Assembly (NCBI GenBank): GCA_036504235.1
Contig: DASXVN010000021.1
Span: forward strand, 8,845 to 72,844
DNA length: 64,000 bases
Reading direction: 5' to 3'
Source of the DNA: Zipacnadum sp036504235
GTDB taxonomy: Bacteria; Armatimonadota; Zipacnadia; Zipacnadales; Zipacnadaceae
Shown here: positions 1 through 7,726 of the stretch, one piece after another
Numbering within the stretch: position 1 is the first letter of the stretch
How the letters are laid out: each line of letters begins with the position of its first letter
Notes under the pieces: model-generated
The model's input: the letters and a program-made list of their open reading frames with translations, nothing else
What the model was told of the DNA's origin: nothing
Databases searched by the model: none
Made by a program: the position numbers and the translations under genes

Positions 1-208
1 GCTGGCGGCGATGCTCAGCGCCGCGCAGGGCAACCGCGCCCAGATCATCAGCGGCGCCTACCTGACCGTGCTCTCGCGCTACCCCACCCCGGCGGAAGCG
101 GCAGCGGCGGACGCTTACTTCCAGACCGGCAAAGAGCAGCCTCAACAGGCCTTGGCCGATCTGGCCTGGGCGCTGGTTAATACTAAGGAATTCATGTATC
201 GGCACTAG
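1..208 (+). CDS. DUF1553-type protein, C-terminal fragment (gene starts before the window)
   Basis: The open frame is already running at base 2 and stops at 206-208, so only the last 68 or so residues are visible. The segment YLTVLSRYPTPAEAAAADAY followed by LADLAWALVNTKEFMYRH resembles the extreme C-terminus of DUF1549/DUF1553 (PSD1) proteins, where a helical cytochrome-like region ends in an 'ALxNTKEFxxxH' box. These proteins are usually large, exported and of unknown biochemical role. They are commonly encoded next to a DUF1501 protein, which is exactly the next gene here, and that context supports the call. Nothing can be said about the N-terminus or signal peptide. Confidence 0.7.
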   Translation, partial: LAAMLSAAQGNRAQIISGAYLTVLSRYPTPAEAAAADAYFQTGKEQPQQALADLAWALVNTKEFMYRH

Positions 209-261
209 CAGCAGCCTAAAGACCGTCCCGACTTGGGTAGGAGTGGCACCGTCGGGCCGTT

Positions 262-373
262 GTAGGGGCGGAAGTTCGGCGTCTGCGCCGAATCTCCGCC
301 CGCGTGTACCGCTAAGTTAGCGCCTAGCGCGGGCGGAGATTGCCCGGCAGACCGGGCAACTTCCGCCCCTACG
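262..373. repeat. Paired hairpin repeat, copy A (two inverted units)
   Basis: Unit A1 (262-304) and unit A2 (328-373) face each other. Each unit reads GTAGGGGCGGAAGTT, then a short apical stem-loop, then AATCTCCGCCCGCG, so each folds on itself (GGGCGGA with TCCGCCC). The apical stem is CGGCG/CGCCG in A1 and GCCCGG/CCGGGC in A2. The 23-base spacer holds a small palindrome (CGCTAAGTTAGCG). The copy lies between the DUF1553 and DUF1501 genes. Related pairs occur at 14053-14310 and 45088-45205. Confidence 0.85.
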
Positions 374-420
374 CAGAACACGACGGTTTTGAAACTGCTT
401 CTAGAGCGAGGAGCACAGCT

Positions 421-1731
421 ATGGTCACGCGTCAACAACTAACGGCAAGCGTCCTGGCGGCGGCCCTGCTCCTGGGAGCGCTAGCCGCCGGGGCGCAGGT
501 CCCCGCGCAGAAGCCGGCCCCCGTGCCGCATGCCAAGGCGGTCATCCAGATCTGGATGTGGGGCGGGCCCTCGCAACTGGATACCTTTGACCCCAAACCG
601 GGCGCGGGCTATGACTACTGCGGGCCCTTCAGCAAGCCGATTGCCACCAACGTGCCGGGGATTCAGATCGGCGAGATGCTGCCGCTGCTGGCCCAGCAGG
701 CCGACAAGTACTCGATCATCCGCAGCATGACGCATGGCTCCAACGCGCACGAAACCGCCTCCTATCTAATGCAGACCGGCCACCAGCCGGGCGGCGAGGT
801 GCTGTACCCCTCGGTGGGGGCGGTGGTGTCGCTGTTCAAGGGCTACGACAACGGCTATACCGGCCTGATCCCGCCGTATATTGTGCTTACCCAGCCGCAG
901 GGGCGGTTCGCCGAGGACGGCTTCCTGGGGCCGCGCTACAAACCTTTCGCCACCGGCGGGGACCCGAACGCGGCGCGTTTTGAGGTGCAGGGCGTGGTGG
1001 CCGCCGGGATGACCGAGCAGCGGCAACGCGACCGGCGGGCGCTGCTGCACTCCCTGGACACGCTGGGCCAGGACCTGCCGGGCAATTCGGAATTCGCCCA
1101 AGTGGACGGCTGCGAGGCCAAGGCTTACGACCTGATCCTGGGCGACGCGGGCAAGGTCTTCGACCTCTCCGGGGAGCCGGCCGCCCTCCGCGACCAGTAC
1201 GGGCGCAATACCTTCGGCCAATCGTGCCTGCTGGCGCGGCGGCTGGTGGAGCACGGGGTGAAGTACGTCACCATCAACTACCAGGGCTGGGACACGCACA
1301 AGCAGCACTTTGAGACAATGCGACGCAAGCTGCCGGAGTTGGACAAGGGCCTGGCGACGCTGCTGCAGGACCTGGCGGACAAGGGCCTGCTGGACAGCAC
1401 CATCGTCTGGTGGGGCGGCGAGTTCGGACGCACGCCGAAGGTGCAGTGGGAGCCCCCCTGGAACGGCGGCCGCGGGCACTACGGGCAATGCTTCTCGGTG
1501 GTCGTGGCCGGGGGCGGCTTTAAGGGCGGGCAGGTGGTCGGCGCGTCCGACGCCTACGGCGAGCAGCCGGTGCAGCGGCCCGTCACCCCGCAGGACCTGA
1601 TCGGCAGCATTTACGAACTGCTGGGGATCAACCCCCAGGGACCCATGCCCAACGGGAAACCGCTCAGCGTGCCGCTCCTGCCGCCCCCCGACGACGGGCC
1701 GGGCCAGGGGCGCCTCCGGGAGATCATGTAG
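421..1731 (+). CDS. DUF1501 domain-containing exported protein
   Basis: The product is about 436 aa. An open frame extends upstream to 340, but that part runs through the hairpin repeat, so the ATG at 421, preceded by GAGGAG, is chosen. Residues 1-25 form a Sec signal peptide. The rest matches DUF1501, a sulfatase/alkaline-phosphatase-like fold: IWMWGGPSQLDTFDPKPG near the start, TINYQGWDTHKQHF in the middle, and WWGGEFGRTPK then GGRGHYG towards the end. DUF1501 proteins are exported and their substrate is unknown. They are normally paired with a DUF1549/DUF1553 partner, seen here just upstream. The next gene starts 3 bases after the stop, so the two are probably co-transcribed. Confidence 0.9.
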   Translation: MVTRQQLTASVLAAALLLGALAAGAQVPAQKPAPVPHAKAVIQIWMWGGPSQLDTFDPKPGAGYDYCGPFSKPIATNVPGIQIGEMLPLLAQQADKYSIIRSMTHGSNAHETASYLMQTGHQPGGEVLYPSVGAVVSLFKGYDNGYTGLIPPYIVLTQPQGRFAEDGFLGPRYKPFATGGDPNAARFEVQGVVAAGMTEQRQRDRRALLHSLDTLGQDLPGNSEFAQVDGCEAKAYDLILGDAGKVFDLSGEPAALRDQYGRNTFGQSCLLARRLVEHGVKYVTINYQGWDTHKQHFETMRRKLPELDKGLATLLQDLADKGLLDSTIVWWGGEFGRTPKVQWEPPWNGGRGHYGQCFSVVVAGGGFKGGQVVGASDAYGEQPVQRPVTPQDLIGSIYELLGINPQGPMPNGKPLSVPLLPPPDDGPGQGRLREIM

Positions 1732-1734
1732 CCT

Positions 1735-4023
1735 ATGAGACTAGCGAGAAACCCCGCCATGCTGCTGGTCCTGCTCGCCTTCGCGGCGGCGCCCGTCCTG
1801 GCCGCGCCGAACGGGCGGGACCCATATCTCGGCTACCTCTACCCCGCCGGGGCGCGCGCGGGCACCGCGGTGTCGGTGCTGTCCGCGGGGCAGGCCCTGC
1901 AAGGCGCGCGGGAGGTCTACGTCTCCGGCGCCGGGGTGCACGCCACGGTCACCGGCGTAGAAGGGCCGCTGGGGCCGCTGAACCGCATGCAGTTGGATGA
2001 ACTGCAGCGGCAGGTGAAGCTGGTCCGGGACGCTCGCTTCACCCAGCGAGCCGGGACGACCACGCCCGTAGATACCGGCAAGCCGACCGTGGCGCTGCCG
2101 GACCTGCCGGAATTGCGGAACCTGAACCAGATGAACCTGTGGCAGCTCAAGCAGGTGGCGGACAAGTTTCTCCTGGCCGCGCGGAACCGGGCCAAGCCGC
2201 CGCTGGCCGAGCGGGTGACGATGCAGATCACGGTGGACGCGGACGCCGCGCCGGGCGAGCGGGAGCTGCGGGTACGGACCTCGGCGGGCCTGAGCAACCC
2301 GGTGGTTTTCGAGGTGGGGAGCGCGCCGGAGGTCCTGGAGCGCGAGCCTAACGGGCGGCTGGACCCCGCGCAAGCGGCGCTGGACCTGCCGGTGGTGCTC
2401 AACGGGCAGATCGCCCCGGGGGACGCCGACTGCTACCGCCTGCGGGCGCGAAAGGGCCAGAAGCTGGTGATTGAGGCGGAGGCGCGACGGCTGATTCCCT
2501 ACCTGGCGGACGCAGTTCCCGGCTGGTTCCAGGCCGCGCTGACGCTGTACGACGCGCAGGGGCAACAGGTTGCTTTCGCCGGGAACTACGAGTTCAACCC
2601 CGACCCGGTGCTCTTCTACGAGGCGCCGGCGGAGGGGGAGTACGTGCTGGAAATCCGCGACGCGCTCTACCGCGGCCGAGATGATTTCGTCTACCGGGTG
2701 GCCGCCGGCGAGCAGCCCTTTGTCACTTCCGTGTTCCCCCTGGGGGGCCGCGAAGGAGTCCCGACCACCGCCACGATTCGCGGCTGGAACCTCCCGGCGA
2801 CGCAGGTGCAACTGGACACCACGCCGGGCGGCGACGCGCTGCGCAGTGTGCGCTGGCGCTGGGGCGCGGCGCTGTCCAATCGCCTCCCCTACGCGGTGGA
2901 CACGCTGCCCGAGGTGACCGCGACGGAGGCCAACCATGCGGCGCCGACCGCGCAGCCGGTGATCCTGCCGGTGATCGTGAACGGGCGCATCGGGGCGCCG
3001 GGCGCGGCGGATTTCTTCCGCCTGGAGGGCCGCGCCGGGGAGGAAGTGGTGGCGGAGGTGTCCGCGCGCCGGCTGGGGTCGCCGCTGGACTCGCTGCTGC
3101 GGCTCACCGACGCGACCGGCAAGGTGTTGGCCTGGAACGACGATCAGCCGGACCCGGAAGCGGGCCTGCTGACCCACCACGCCGACTCCTACCTGCGGCT
3201 GCGCCTGCCCGCGACGGGGACATACTACGTGCAAATGTCCGACGCGCAGCACCACGGCGGCGAGGATTATGCCTACCGCCTGCGGCTGAGCGCGCCGCGA
3301 CCGGATTTCGCGCTGCGGATGACCCCCGCCAGCCTGAGCGGGGAGGCGGGGCGACCGGCGCTGCTCACTGTTCACGCCTTCCGCAAGGACGGCTGGGACG
3401 GCGACATTGACCTGGCGCTGGCCGAGGGGCCGCCGGGCTGCGCGCTGAGCGGCGCCCGAATTCCCGCGGGCCGCGACCATATTACCCTGACGCTGACCCC
3501 GCCGGCCCCGGCCCTGGCGGCGCCCGTGGCGGTGCGGCTGGAGGGGCGCGCCCCACTGGGCGGGGCGCAAGTCACGCGCCCGGTGATCGCCGCTGAGGAC
3601 ATGGAGCAGGCGTTCGCCTACCACCATCTGGTGCCCGCGCACGACCTGCTGCTGCTGGTTACAGAGGGGCGCCGCTGGGTACCTTATCTGCAGCCCGCGC
3701 TGAGCGGGCCCCTGCTTGTGCCCGCGGGCGGGGCGGTCCAGTTGCAGCTCCGGAGCTGGCCCAACCCGATGCTGGCGCGCCTGCAGGTGGAGGTGGCGGA
3801 GGCCCCGACCGGCCTATCGCTGGGGCCGGTAACGACCGTGCCCGGCGGCTTGGCCGTGACTGTCCAGTGCGCCGCGGCAGGGCCGAAGGCGGGGTACGCG
3901 GACAACCTGGTGCTGGAGGTATTCATGGACCAGGACGCGAAGCGCCCGGATGGGTCCGCGGTCCAACGGCGGGTACCCCTGGGCGTGCTGCCCGCGGTGC
4001 CCTTCGAGATCGTCGCGCCGTAG
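1735..4023 (+). CDS. Exported protein with two PPC (pre-peptidase C-terminal) domains
   Basis: The product is 762 aa with a signal peptide (about 1-23, ending VLAAP). Two bacterial pre-peptidase C-terminal type beta-domains are visible, one around 200-310 (EREPNGRLDPAQAALDLPVV, then GDADCYRLRARKGQKLVIE) and one around 390-510 (GAADFFRLEGRAGEEVVAEV, then DEDYAYRL-like GGEDYAYRLRLS). Each has the characteristic 'D-x-Y/F-R/F-L...G' strand pattern. A further Ig-like beta region follows to the C-terminus. No catalytic domain is recognised. PPC proteins of this kind sit beside DUF1553/DUF1501 genes in Planctomycetota and relatives, as here. The start is 3 bases after the DUF1501 stop, which indicates operon structure. 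It probably acts as an adhesion or scaffold partner, which is an inference. Confidence 0.8.
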   Translation: MRLARNPAMLLVLLAFAAAPVLAAPNGRDPYLGYLYPAGARAGTAVSVLSAGQALQGAREVYVSGAGVHATVTGVEGPLGPLNRMQLDELQRQVKLVRDARFTQRAGTTTPVDTGKPTVALPDLPELRNLNQMNLWQLKQVADKFLLAARNRAKPPLAERVTMQITVDADAAPGERELRVRTSAGLSNPVVFEVGSAPEVLEREPNGRLDPAQAALDLPVVLNGQIAPGDADCYRLRARKGQKLVIEAEARRLIPYLADAVPGWFQAALTLYDAQGQQVAFAGNYEFNPDPVLFYEAPAEGEYVLEIRDALYRGRDDFVYRVAAGEQPFVTSVFPLGGREGVPTTATIRGWNLPATQVQLDTTPGGDALRSVRWRWGAALSNRLPYAVDTLPEVTATEANHAAPTAQPVILPVIVNGRIGAPGAADFFRLEGRAGEEVVAEVSARRLGSPLDSLLRLTDATGKVLAWNDDQPDPEAGLLTHHADSYLRLRLPATGTYYVQMSDAQHHGGEDYAYRLRLSAPRPDFALRMTPASLSGEAGRPALLTVHAFRKDGWDGDIDLALAEGPPGCALSGARIPAGRDHITLTLTPPAPALAAPVAVRLEGRAPLGGAQVTRPVIAAEDMEQAFAYHHLVPAHDLLLLVTEGRRWVPYLQPALSGPLLVPAGGAVQLQLRSWPNPMLARLQVEVAEAPTGLSLGPVTTVPGGLAVTVQCAAAGPKAGYADNLVLEVFMDQDAKRPDGSAVQRRVPLGVLPAVPFEIVAP

Positions 4024-4070
4024 TCGCAACTGAACCCGGCTCGGGAGAGAGCCGACCACGGAGGTTTTTG

Positions 4071-5141
4071 ATGTCTGGATTGGGCAACGCAGACGTGGCG
4101 GAGCAGGTAGCGGTGCGCGAGATCGCTCGCGAGGGAGCACGAGAGCTGTTCCTCACTCAGGCGGAAGCCGGGCCGGAGGGCCTGGCGGCGGGCGAGGCGC
4201 ACCTGGAGCAGGGCGGGGCACGGGTGGTTTTCGCAGAGCTATTCACGGGGGAAGCAGCCGGGGCCGTCGCGCCGGAACTCCCGGCAACCTGGGTCTGCGG
4301 CGCGGCGAGCGGCCCCGGCTGGGGCGGCCTGCAACTAGCCGCGGTCAGCGGCGCGGAGGTCCGGCCGGTGGTGCTGGAGGGGCGGGCGGTGGGCAGCGTG
4401 GTTGTGGGTCCCTACGCCACCGAGTGCCGGCTGAGCGGCCTGTACCCGCCGGACCTGACGGCCACCCCGGAGCAGCAGGCACGGGCCGCTTTTGAGCGCC
4501 TCGAACAGGCCCTAGAGCAGGCCGGTCTGGACTTCAGCCACGTGGCGCGGACCTGGCTCTTTTTGGACGATATCCTCGGCTGGTACGGCGAATTCAACCA
4601 CGCCCGGACGACTTTCTTCACCGAGCGGGGCGTGTTCGACGGGCTGGTCCCGGCCAGTACCGGCATCGGCGGCGGCAACCCCGCGGGCGCGGCGCTGGTA
4701 GTCGGCGCTTATGCGATTCAGCCGCACCATCCCGGGGTGACCGTGCAGGTCGTGCCCTCGCCCCTGCAGTGTCCGGCGCCCCGGTATGGCAGCTCCTTCA
4801 GCCGCGCGGTGGAGGTCGCGATGCCGGACCTGCGGCGGCTGTTCGTCTCCGGCACGGCCAGCATTGCGCCCGGCGGCGAGACCCAGCATGGGGGCGACGT
4901 CCGCGCCCAGACCGTGCGCACTCTGGAGGTCATCGCGGCGATCCTGGAGTCCCGGGGGATGGGCTGGGCCGACGTGACCCGCGCGACCGCCTACGTCCGG
5001 TTCCCCGAGGACCGCGAAATTCTGGAGGAGGTCCGCCGCGCGGAGGGCCTACCGCCGCTCCCGGTGCTGGTCGCCGCGCAGGTCATCTGCCGCGACGATC
5101 TGCTCTTCGAGCTGGAAGTGGACGCGGTCCAGGCGCGCTAG
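4071..5141 (+). CDS. RidA (YjgF)-superfamily protein, chorismatase-like two-domain form
   Basis: The product is about 356 aa. The ATG at 4071 has CGGAGG seven bases upstream; a longer open frame beginning at 3867 overlaps the previous gene and is rejected. The C-terminal third (about 240-356) is a recognisable RidA/YjgF domain: RRLFVSGTASIAPGGETQHG, a helix with QTVRTLEVIAAILESRG, and WADVTRATAYVRFPED. The middle (about 120-220) looks like a second, divergent copy (ARAAFERLEQALEQAGLDFS, then VARTWLFLDDI). A double YjgF fold of about 350 aa is the architecture of FkbO/Hyg5/XanB2-type chorismatases, but their substrate-binding residues could not be confirmed by eye. The protein has no signal peptide, unlike its neighbours. 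A diverged fragment of its 3' end is found again at 7532-7597. Confidence 0.7.
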   Translation: MSGLGNADVAEQVAVREIAREGARELFLTQAEAGPEGLAAGEAHLEQGGARVVFAELFTGEAAGAVAPELPATWVCGAASGPGWGGLQLAAVSGAEVRPVVLEGRAVGSVVVGPYATECRLSGLYPPDLTATPEQQARAAFERLEQALEQAGLDFSHVARTWLFLDDILGWYGEFNHARTTFFTERGVFDGLVPASTGIGGGNPAGAALVVGAYAIQPHHPGVTVQVVPSPLQCPAPRYGSSFSRAVEVAMPDLRRLFVSGTASIAPGGETQHGGDVRAQTVRTLEVIAAILESRGMGWADVTRATAYVRFPEDREILEEVRRAEGLPPLPVLVAAQVICRDDLLFELEVDAVQAR

Positions 5142-5234
5142 GCGACAGGTAGATCGCGCCCCTCCGGGGAATCATCCTCCCGAGGCGATCCCGGCGGGAA
5201 CCCCGACGACCGGCGCCCGAAAAGGAGCCCAAAC

Positions 5235-7505
5235 ATGCGTCTTTATGCTGGTTTGCTGATAGCGGTGCTCGGGTTGGTATCCGGGTGCGCGCACGCCGCG
5301 ATCCCCGAGGCTACGCCGCAGATCGCCTCCCTACAGTGGGAGCCGCGCTCCGATTGGCTGAATGTTAGGGACCTCGGCGCGAAGGGTGACGGCGTGGCCG
5401 ACGACACCGCCGCCATCCAGAAGGCCTTTGACCTAACCCGGGACAGCAGCGACTGGGCCGCCTGCCTGCGCAACCGGGTGGTTTACTTCCCCGCCGGCAA
5501 GTACCGGATCACCGCCACGGTGACCATCGCCGAATCCACCGGAGCCTGGATCGTGGGCCACGGACGGGACACCGTGCTGCTCTGGGACGGGCCGGACAAC
5601 GGCACCATGTACTGGAGCAACGGGGCCACGTACATCCGCTATGAGGGGATCACCTGGGACGGCCAGGGCCGGGCTGCGGTCGGCGTGGAGCACTCTTCGA
5701 TGTACTACTATGAGACCAGCGTGCGCTACGAGAACTGCGCCTTTCTGCGCTGCAAGGAGCACGGGCTGATCAACGGGCGCGGCAAGGAGAAAGTCGCCAG
5801 CGCCGAGATCTGGTTCCGCAACTGCCTGTTCTTCCAGTGCGGCGCCGGGGCGTCTTTCCTCAACTTCAACGACTACGACAACACCTTTGACGGATGCGAT
5901 TTCGTAGACTGCGGCATCGGTCTCAATAGCGTGAACGGCAACTTCTACGCGCGGGCCTGCCACTTTGTGCGCAGCACCCGGACCGACGTCCTGCAGGCCT
6001 CCCCCTCGCACGCCAGCTCCGTGCGGCTGTGTACCTCGCAGGGCTCGCGGCGCTTCTTCGAGACCGGTTCAGGGATGCATCTATCCATGAAGATTGAGGA
6101 CTGCCGGGTGGACGGCTGGACCGCTCCCGACGGGGCCATCACCCTGGGCCACCGCGGACCCACCACCATCTTCGACTGCGTCTTCACCAACCCGCCCAGC
6201 CCCGCGCCGCCGATCCGGCTGGCCAATCCGGCCGGTATCCAGGCCCTGCTGCTGGTCTGCAACAACACCAGCCCGCAGACCGCGGCGGTGGTGGACAAGG
6301 GGCCGAATTCCCGGATCACCGAGGTGCCCAAGGGCAAGCGGGGCGCGGTGCTGACCAGCGCCGACCAGAGCTTTATGATGCAGAACGCTCCGCCGGCCGG
6401 GAAGATCTTCGACGTGATGAAGGACTTCGGCGCTAAGGGCGACGGCGCGACCGATGATACGGACGCCCTGCAGGCGGCGATTGACGCCGCGCGCATGACC
6501 GGCAAGGGCGCGGTCGTGTACCTACCCGGCGGGAACTTCAACTTCAGCCGGACGCTGCGGGTGACCGGCAATGACTACAGCCTCGGCGGCACCGGCTTCC
6601 GGACGACGTTGAACTGGGTAGGCCCCAAAGACGGCGAGATGATCCGCGTGCATAACCCGCAGGGGATCACGCTGCAGCACTTCAACATGCAGGGGGATAA
6701 CGCGGTGCCCCGGATTCACCAGACGGCCGACGCCGGGGCCTCCTCCATCTACTACGACGGGGTCTACACCAACGGCTGCGACGAGGCCTCCACCATCACC
6801 AAGGGCCTGTGGTGCGAGAATCTGCCGAAAGGTGCGGTGGTGAAGATTGGCCATTTCATCGGCAATATCCACCTCCAGGACTGCGGCGCGGCGCGGGTGC
6901 TGTGCGCGGTGCATTTCTACAGCCTCTGGATCTACGGCGCGACCCAGCCCAAGACGGGGATCGCCGGATTCATGTTCCACAACGACGCCTGCCATAACTA
7001 CGCGCTCGATGTACTGGACAACCAGGACGTGATTGTCGCGGACTTCTATTCCGAGTCCAACAAGCGCTACCTCCTGGCGGAGGGCAAAGACGGCCAGGGC
7101 TCGGGGCGAATCACCATCGGCGGCTCCAAACTCTCCCCAACCGAGGACGAGGCGATCACCATCCGCAACTACCAGGGGCGCATCTTCCTCGGCGGCGGCG
7201 ACTGCTACAACCAGACCAACTGGGGCAAAGCGCTGACCCTGGTTCAGGAGGGCACGCGGCCGGTGGACTTCATCATCGCCGGGCAGGCCTGGTGGGCAGT
7301 GCCGCCGGTCACGAAATTTGGCCCGGGAATGCGCTACGCCAACGTGGAAGACCTGCTGATGGAGAACAAGTACCCGGAGTATGCGGAAAAGTCGCTGCCG
7401 AACATCACCACGCCGACCACCCAGGCGGCGCTGATCGCGGCGTTTGACGACTTCCGGGAGCTGGCGGGGGCGTACCTGCAGGACTTCTTCGTGGCGAACA
7501 AGTAG
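5235..7505 (+). CDS. Exported pectate-lyase-superfamily protein, paralogue 1
   Basis: The product is 756 aa. Its signal sequence could be a lipoprotein signal (VSGC at residues 16-19) or a Sec type I signal ending AHAA. Two Pectate_lyase_3 / GH28-related right-handed beta-helix domains are present; each opens with a near-identical signature, VRDLGAKGDGVADDTAAIQKAF (written here as VRDLGAKGDGVADD plus TAAIQKAF) near residue 38 and KDFGAKGDGATDDTDALQ near 395. Such proteins bind or cleave acidic polysaccharides, but catalytic residues vary and none was assigned. AAAAGGAG lies nine bases before the ATG. It is the upstream member of a tandem pair with 7727-10027. The last 93 coding bases and the bases after the stop are almost identical to those of paralogue 2, although the genes differ widely elsewhere. 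Confidence 0.85.
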   Translation: MRLYAGLLIAVLGLVSGCAHAAIPEATPQIASLQWEPRSDWLNVRDLGAKGDGVADDTAAIQKAFDLTRDSSDWAACLRNRVVYFPAGKYRITATVTIAESTGAWIVGHGRDTVLLWDGPDNGTMYWSNGATYIRYEGITWDGQGRAAVGVEHSSMYYYETSVRYENCAFLRCKEHGLINGRGKEKVASAEIWFRNCLFFQCGAGASFLNFNDYDNTFDGCDFVDCGIGLNSVNGNFYARACHFVRSTRTDVLQASPSHASSVRLCTSQGSRRFFETGSGMHLSMKIEDCRVDGWTAPDGAITLGHRGPTTIFDCVFTNPPSPAPPIRLANPAGIQALLLVCNNTSPQTAAVVDKGPNSRITEVPKGKRGAVLTSADQSFMMQNAPPAGKIFDVMKDFGAKGDGATDDTDALQAAIDAARMTGKGAVVYLPGGNFNFSRTLRVTGNDYSLGGTGFRTTLNWVGPKDGEMIRVHNPQGITLQHFNMQGDNAVPRIHQTADAGASSIYYDGVYTNGCDEASTITKGLWCENLPKGAVVKIGHFIGNIHLQDCGAARVLCAVHFYSLWIYGATQPKTGIAGFMFHNDACHNYALDVLDNQDVIVADFYSESNKRYLLAEGKDGQGSGRITIGGSKLSPTEDEAITIRNYQGRIFLGGGDCYNQTNWGKALTLVQEGTRPVDFIIAGQAWWAVPPVTKFGPGMRYANVEDLLMENKYPEYAEKSLPNITTPTTQAALIAAFDDFRELAGAYLQDFFVANK

Positions 7506-7597
7506 CGGAGCAGCTAGAGCGTCTGGCCGGCGAGCAGGTCGTCTACCGCAATGACCTGCTCGTCGAGCTGGAAGTAGACACGGTCCCGGCGCGATGA
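7506..7597 (+). pseudogene. Duplication scar: decarboxylase 3'-end fragment fused to RidA-like 3'-end fragment
   Basis: Bases 7506-7540 match 10028-10062 with one mismatch, and the latter is the 3' end of the convergent PLP decarboxylase gene. From 7532 to 7597 the sequence switches to a diverged copy of the RidA-like 3' end (5076-5141), reading QVVYRNDLLVELEVDTV where the intact gene reads QVICRDDLLFELEVDAV, and it ends in its own stop. The two fragments meet within GCAGGTC, a heptamer present at both parental sites. This is what a tandem duplication of the segment 'RidA end - pectate lyase - decarboxylase end', joined at a microhomology, would leave behind. Confidence 0.8.
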
Positions 7598-7726
7598 GTG
7601 GACTGGAGTTCGCCGTCGCCCTCCCCGTTGCCACTTTCCCGGCGGCTAGCAACCCTTCCGTGGGGAATTGTGTCTAATACCAAACCCGGTCAGATTAGCC
7701 CGACCGGAAACGAAAAGGAGTAATAC

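Noticed and set aside
262..373. Inverted repeats as ends of an insertion sequence
   Set aside because: There is no transposase between the arms and the pair is only 112 bases long; a REP-like element fits better.
1741..3642. 633-codon antisense open frame opposite the PPC gene
   Set aside because: It shadows a clear PPC protein. Its translation is Arg/Gln/His-rich low complexity without motifs, as expected of antisense frames in GC-rich DNA.
7686..7707. Riboswitch or operator in the leader of pectate-lyase paralogue 2
   Set aside because: Only a 6-bp stem is present and paralogue 1 has no counterpart; too weak to list.
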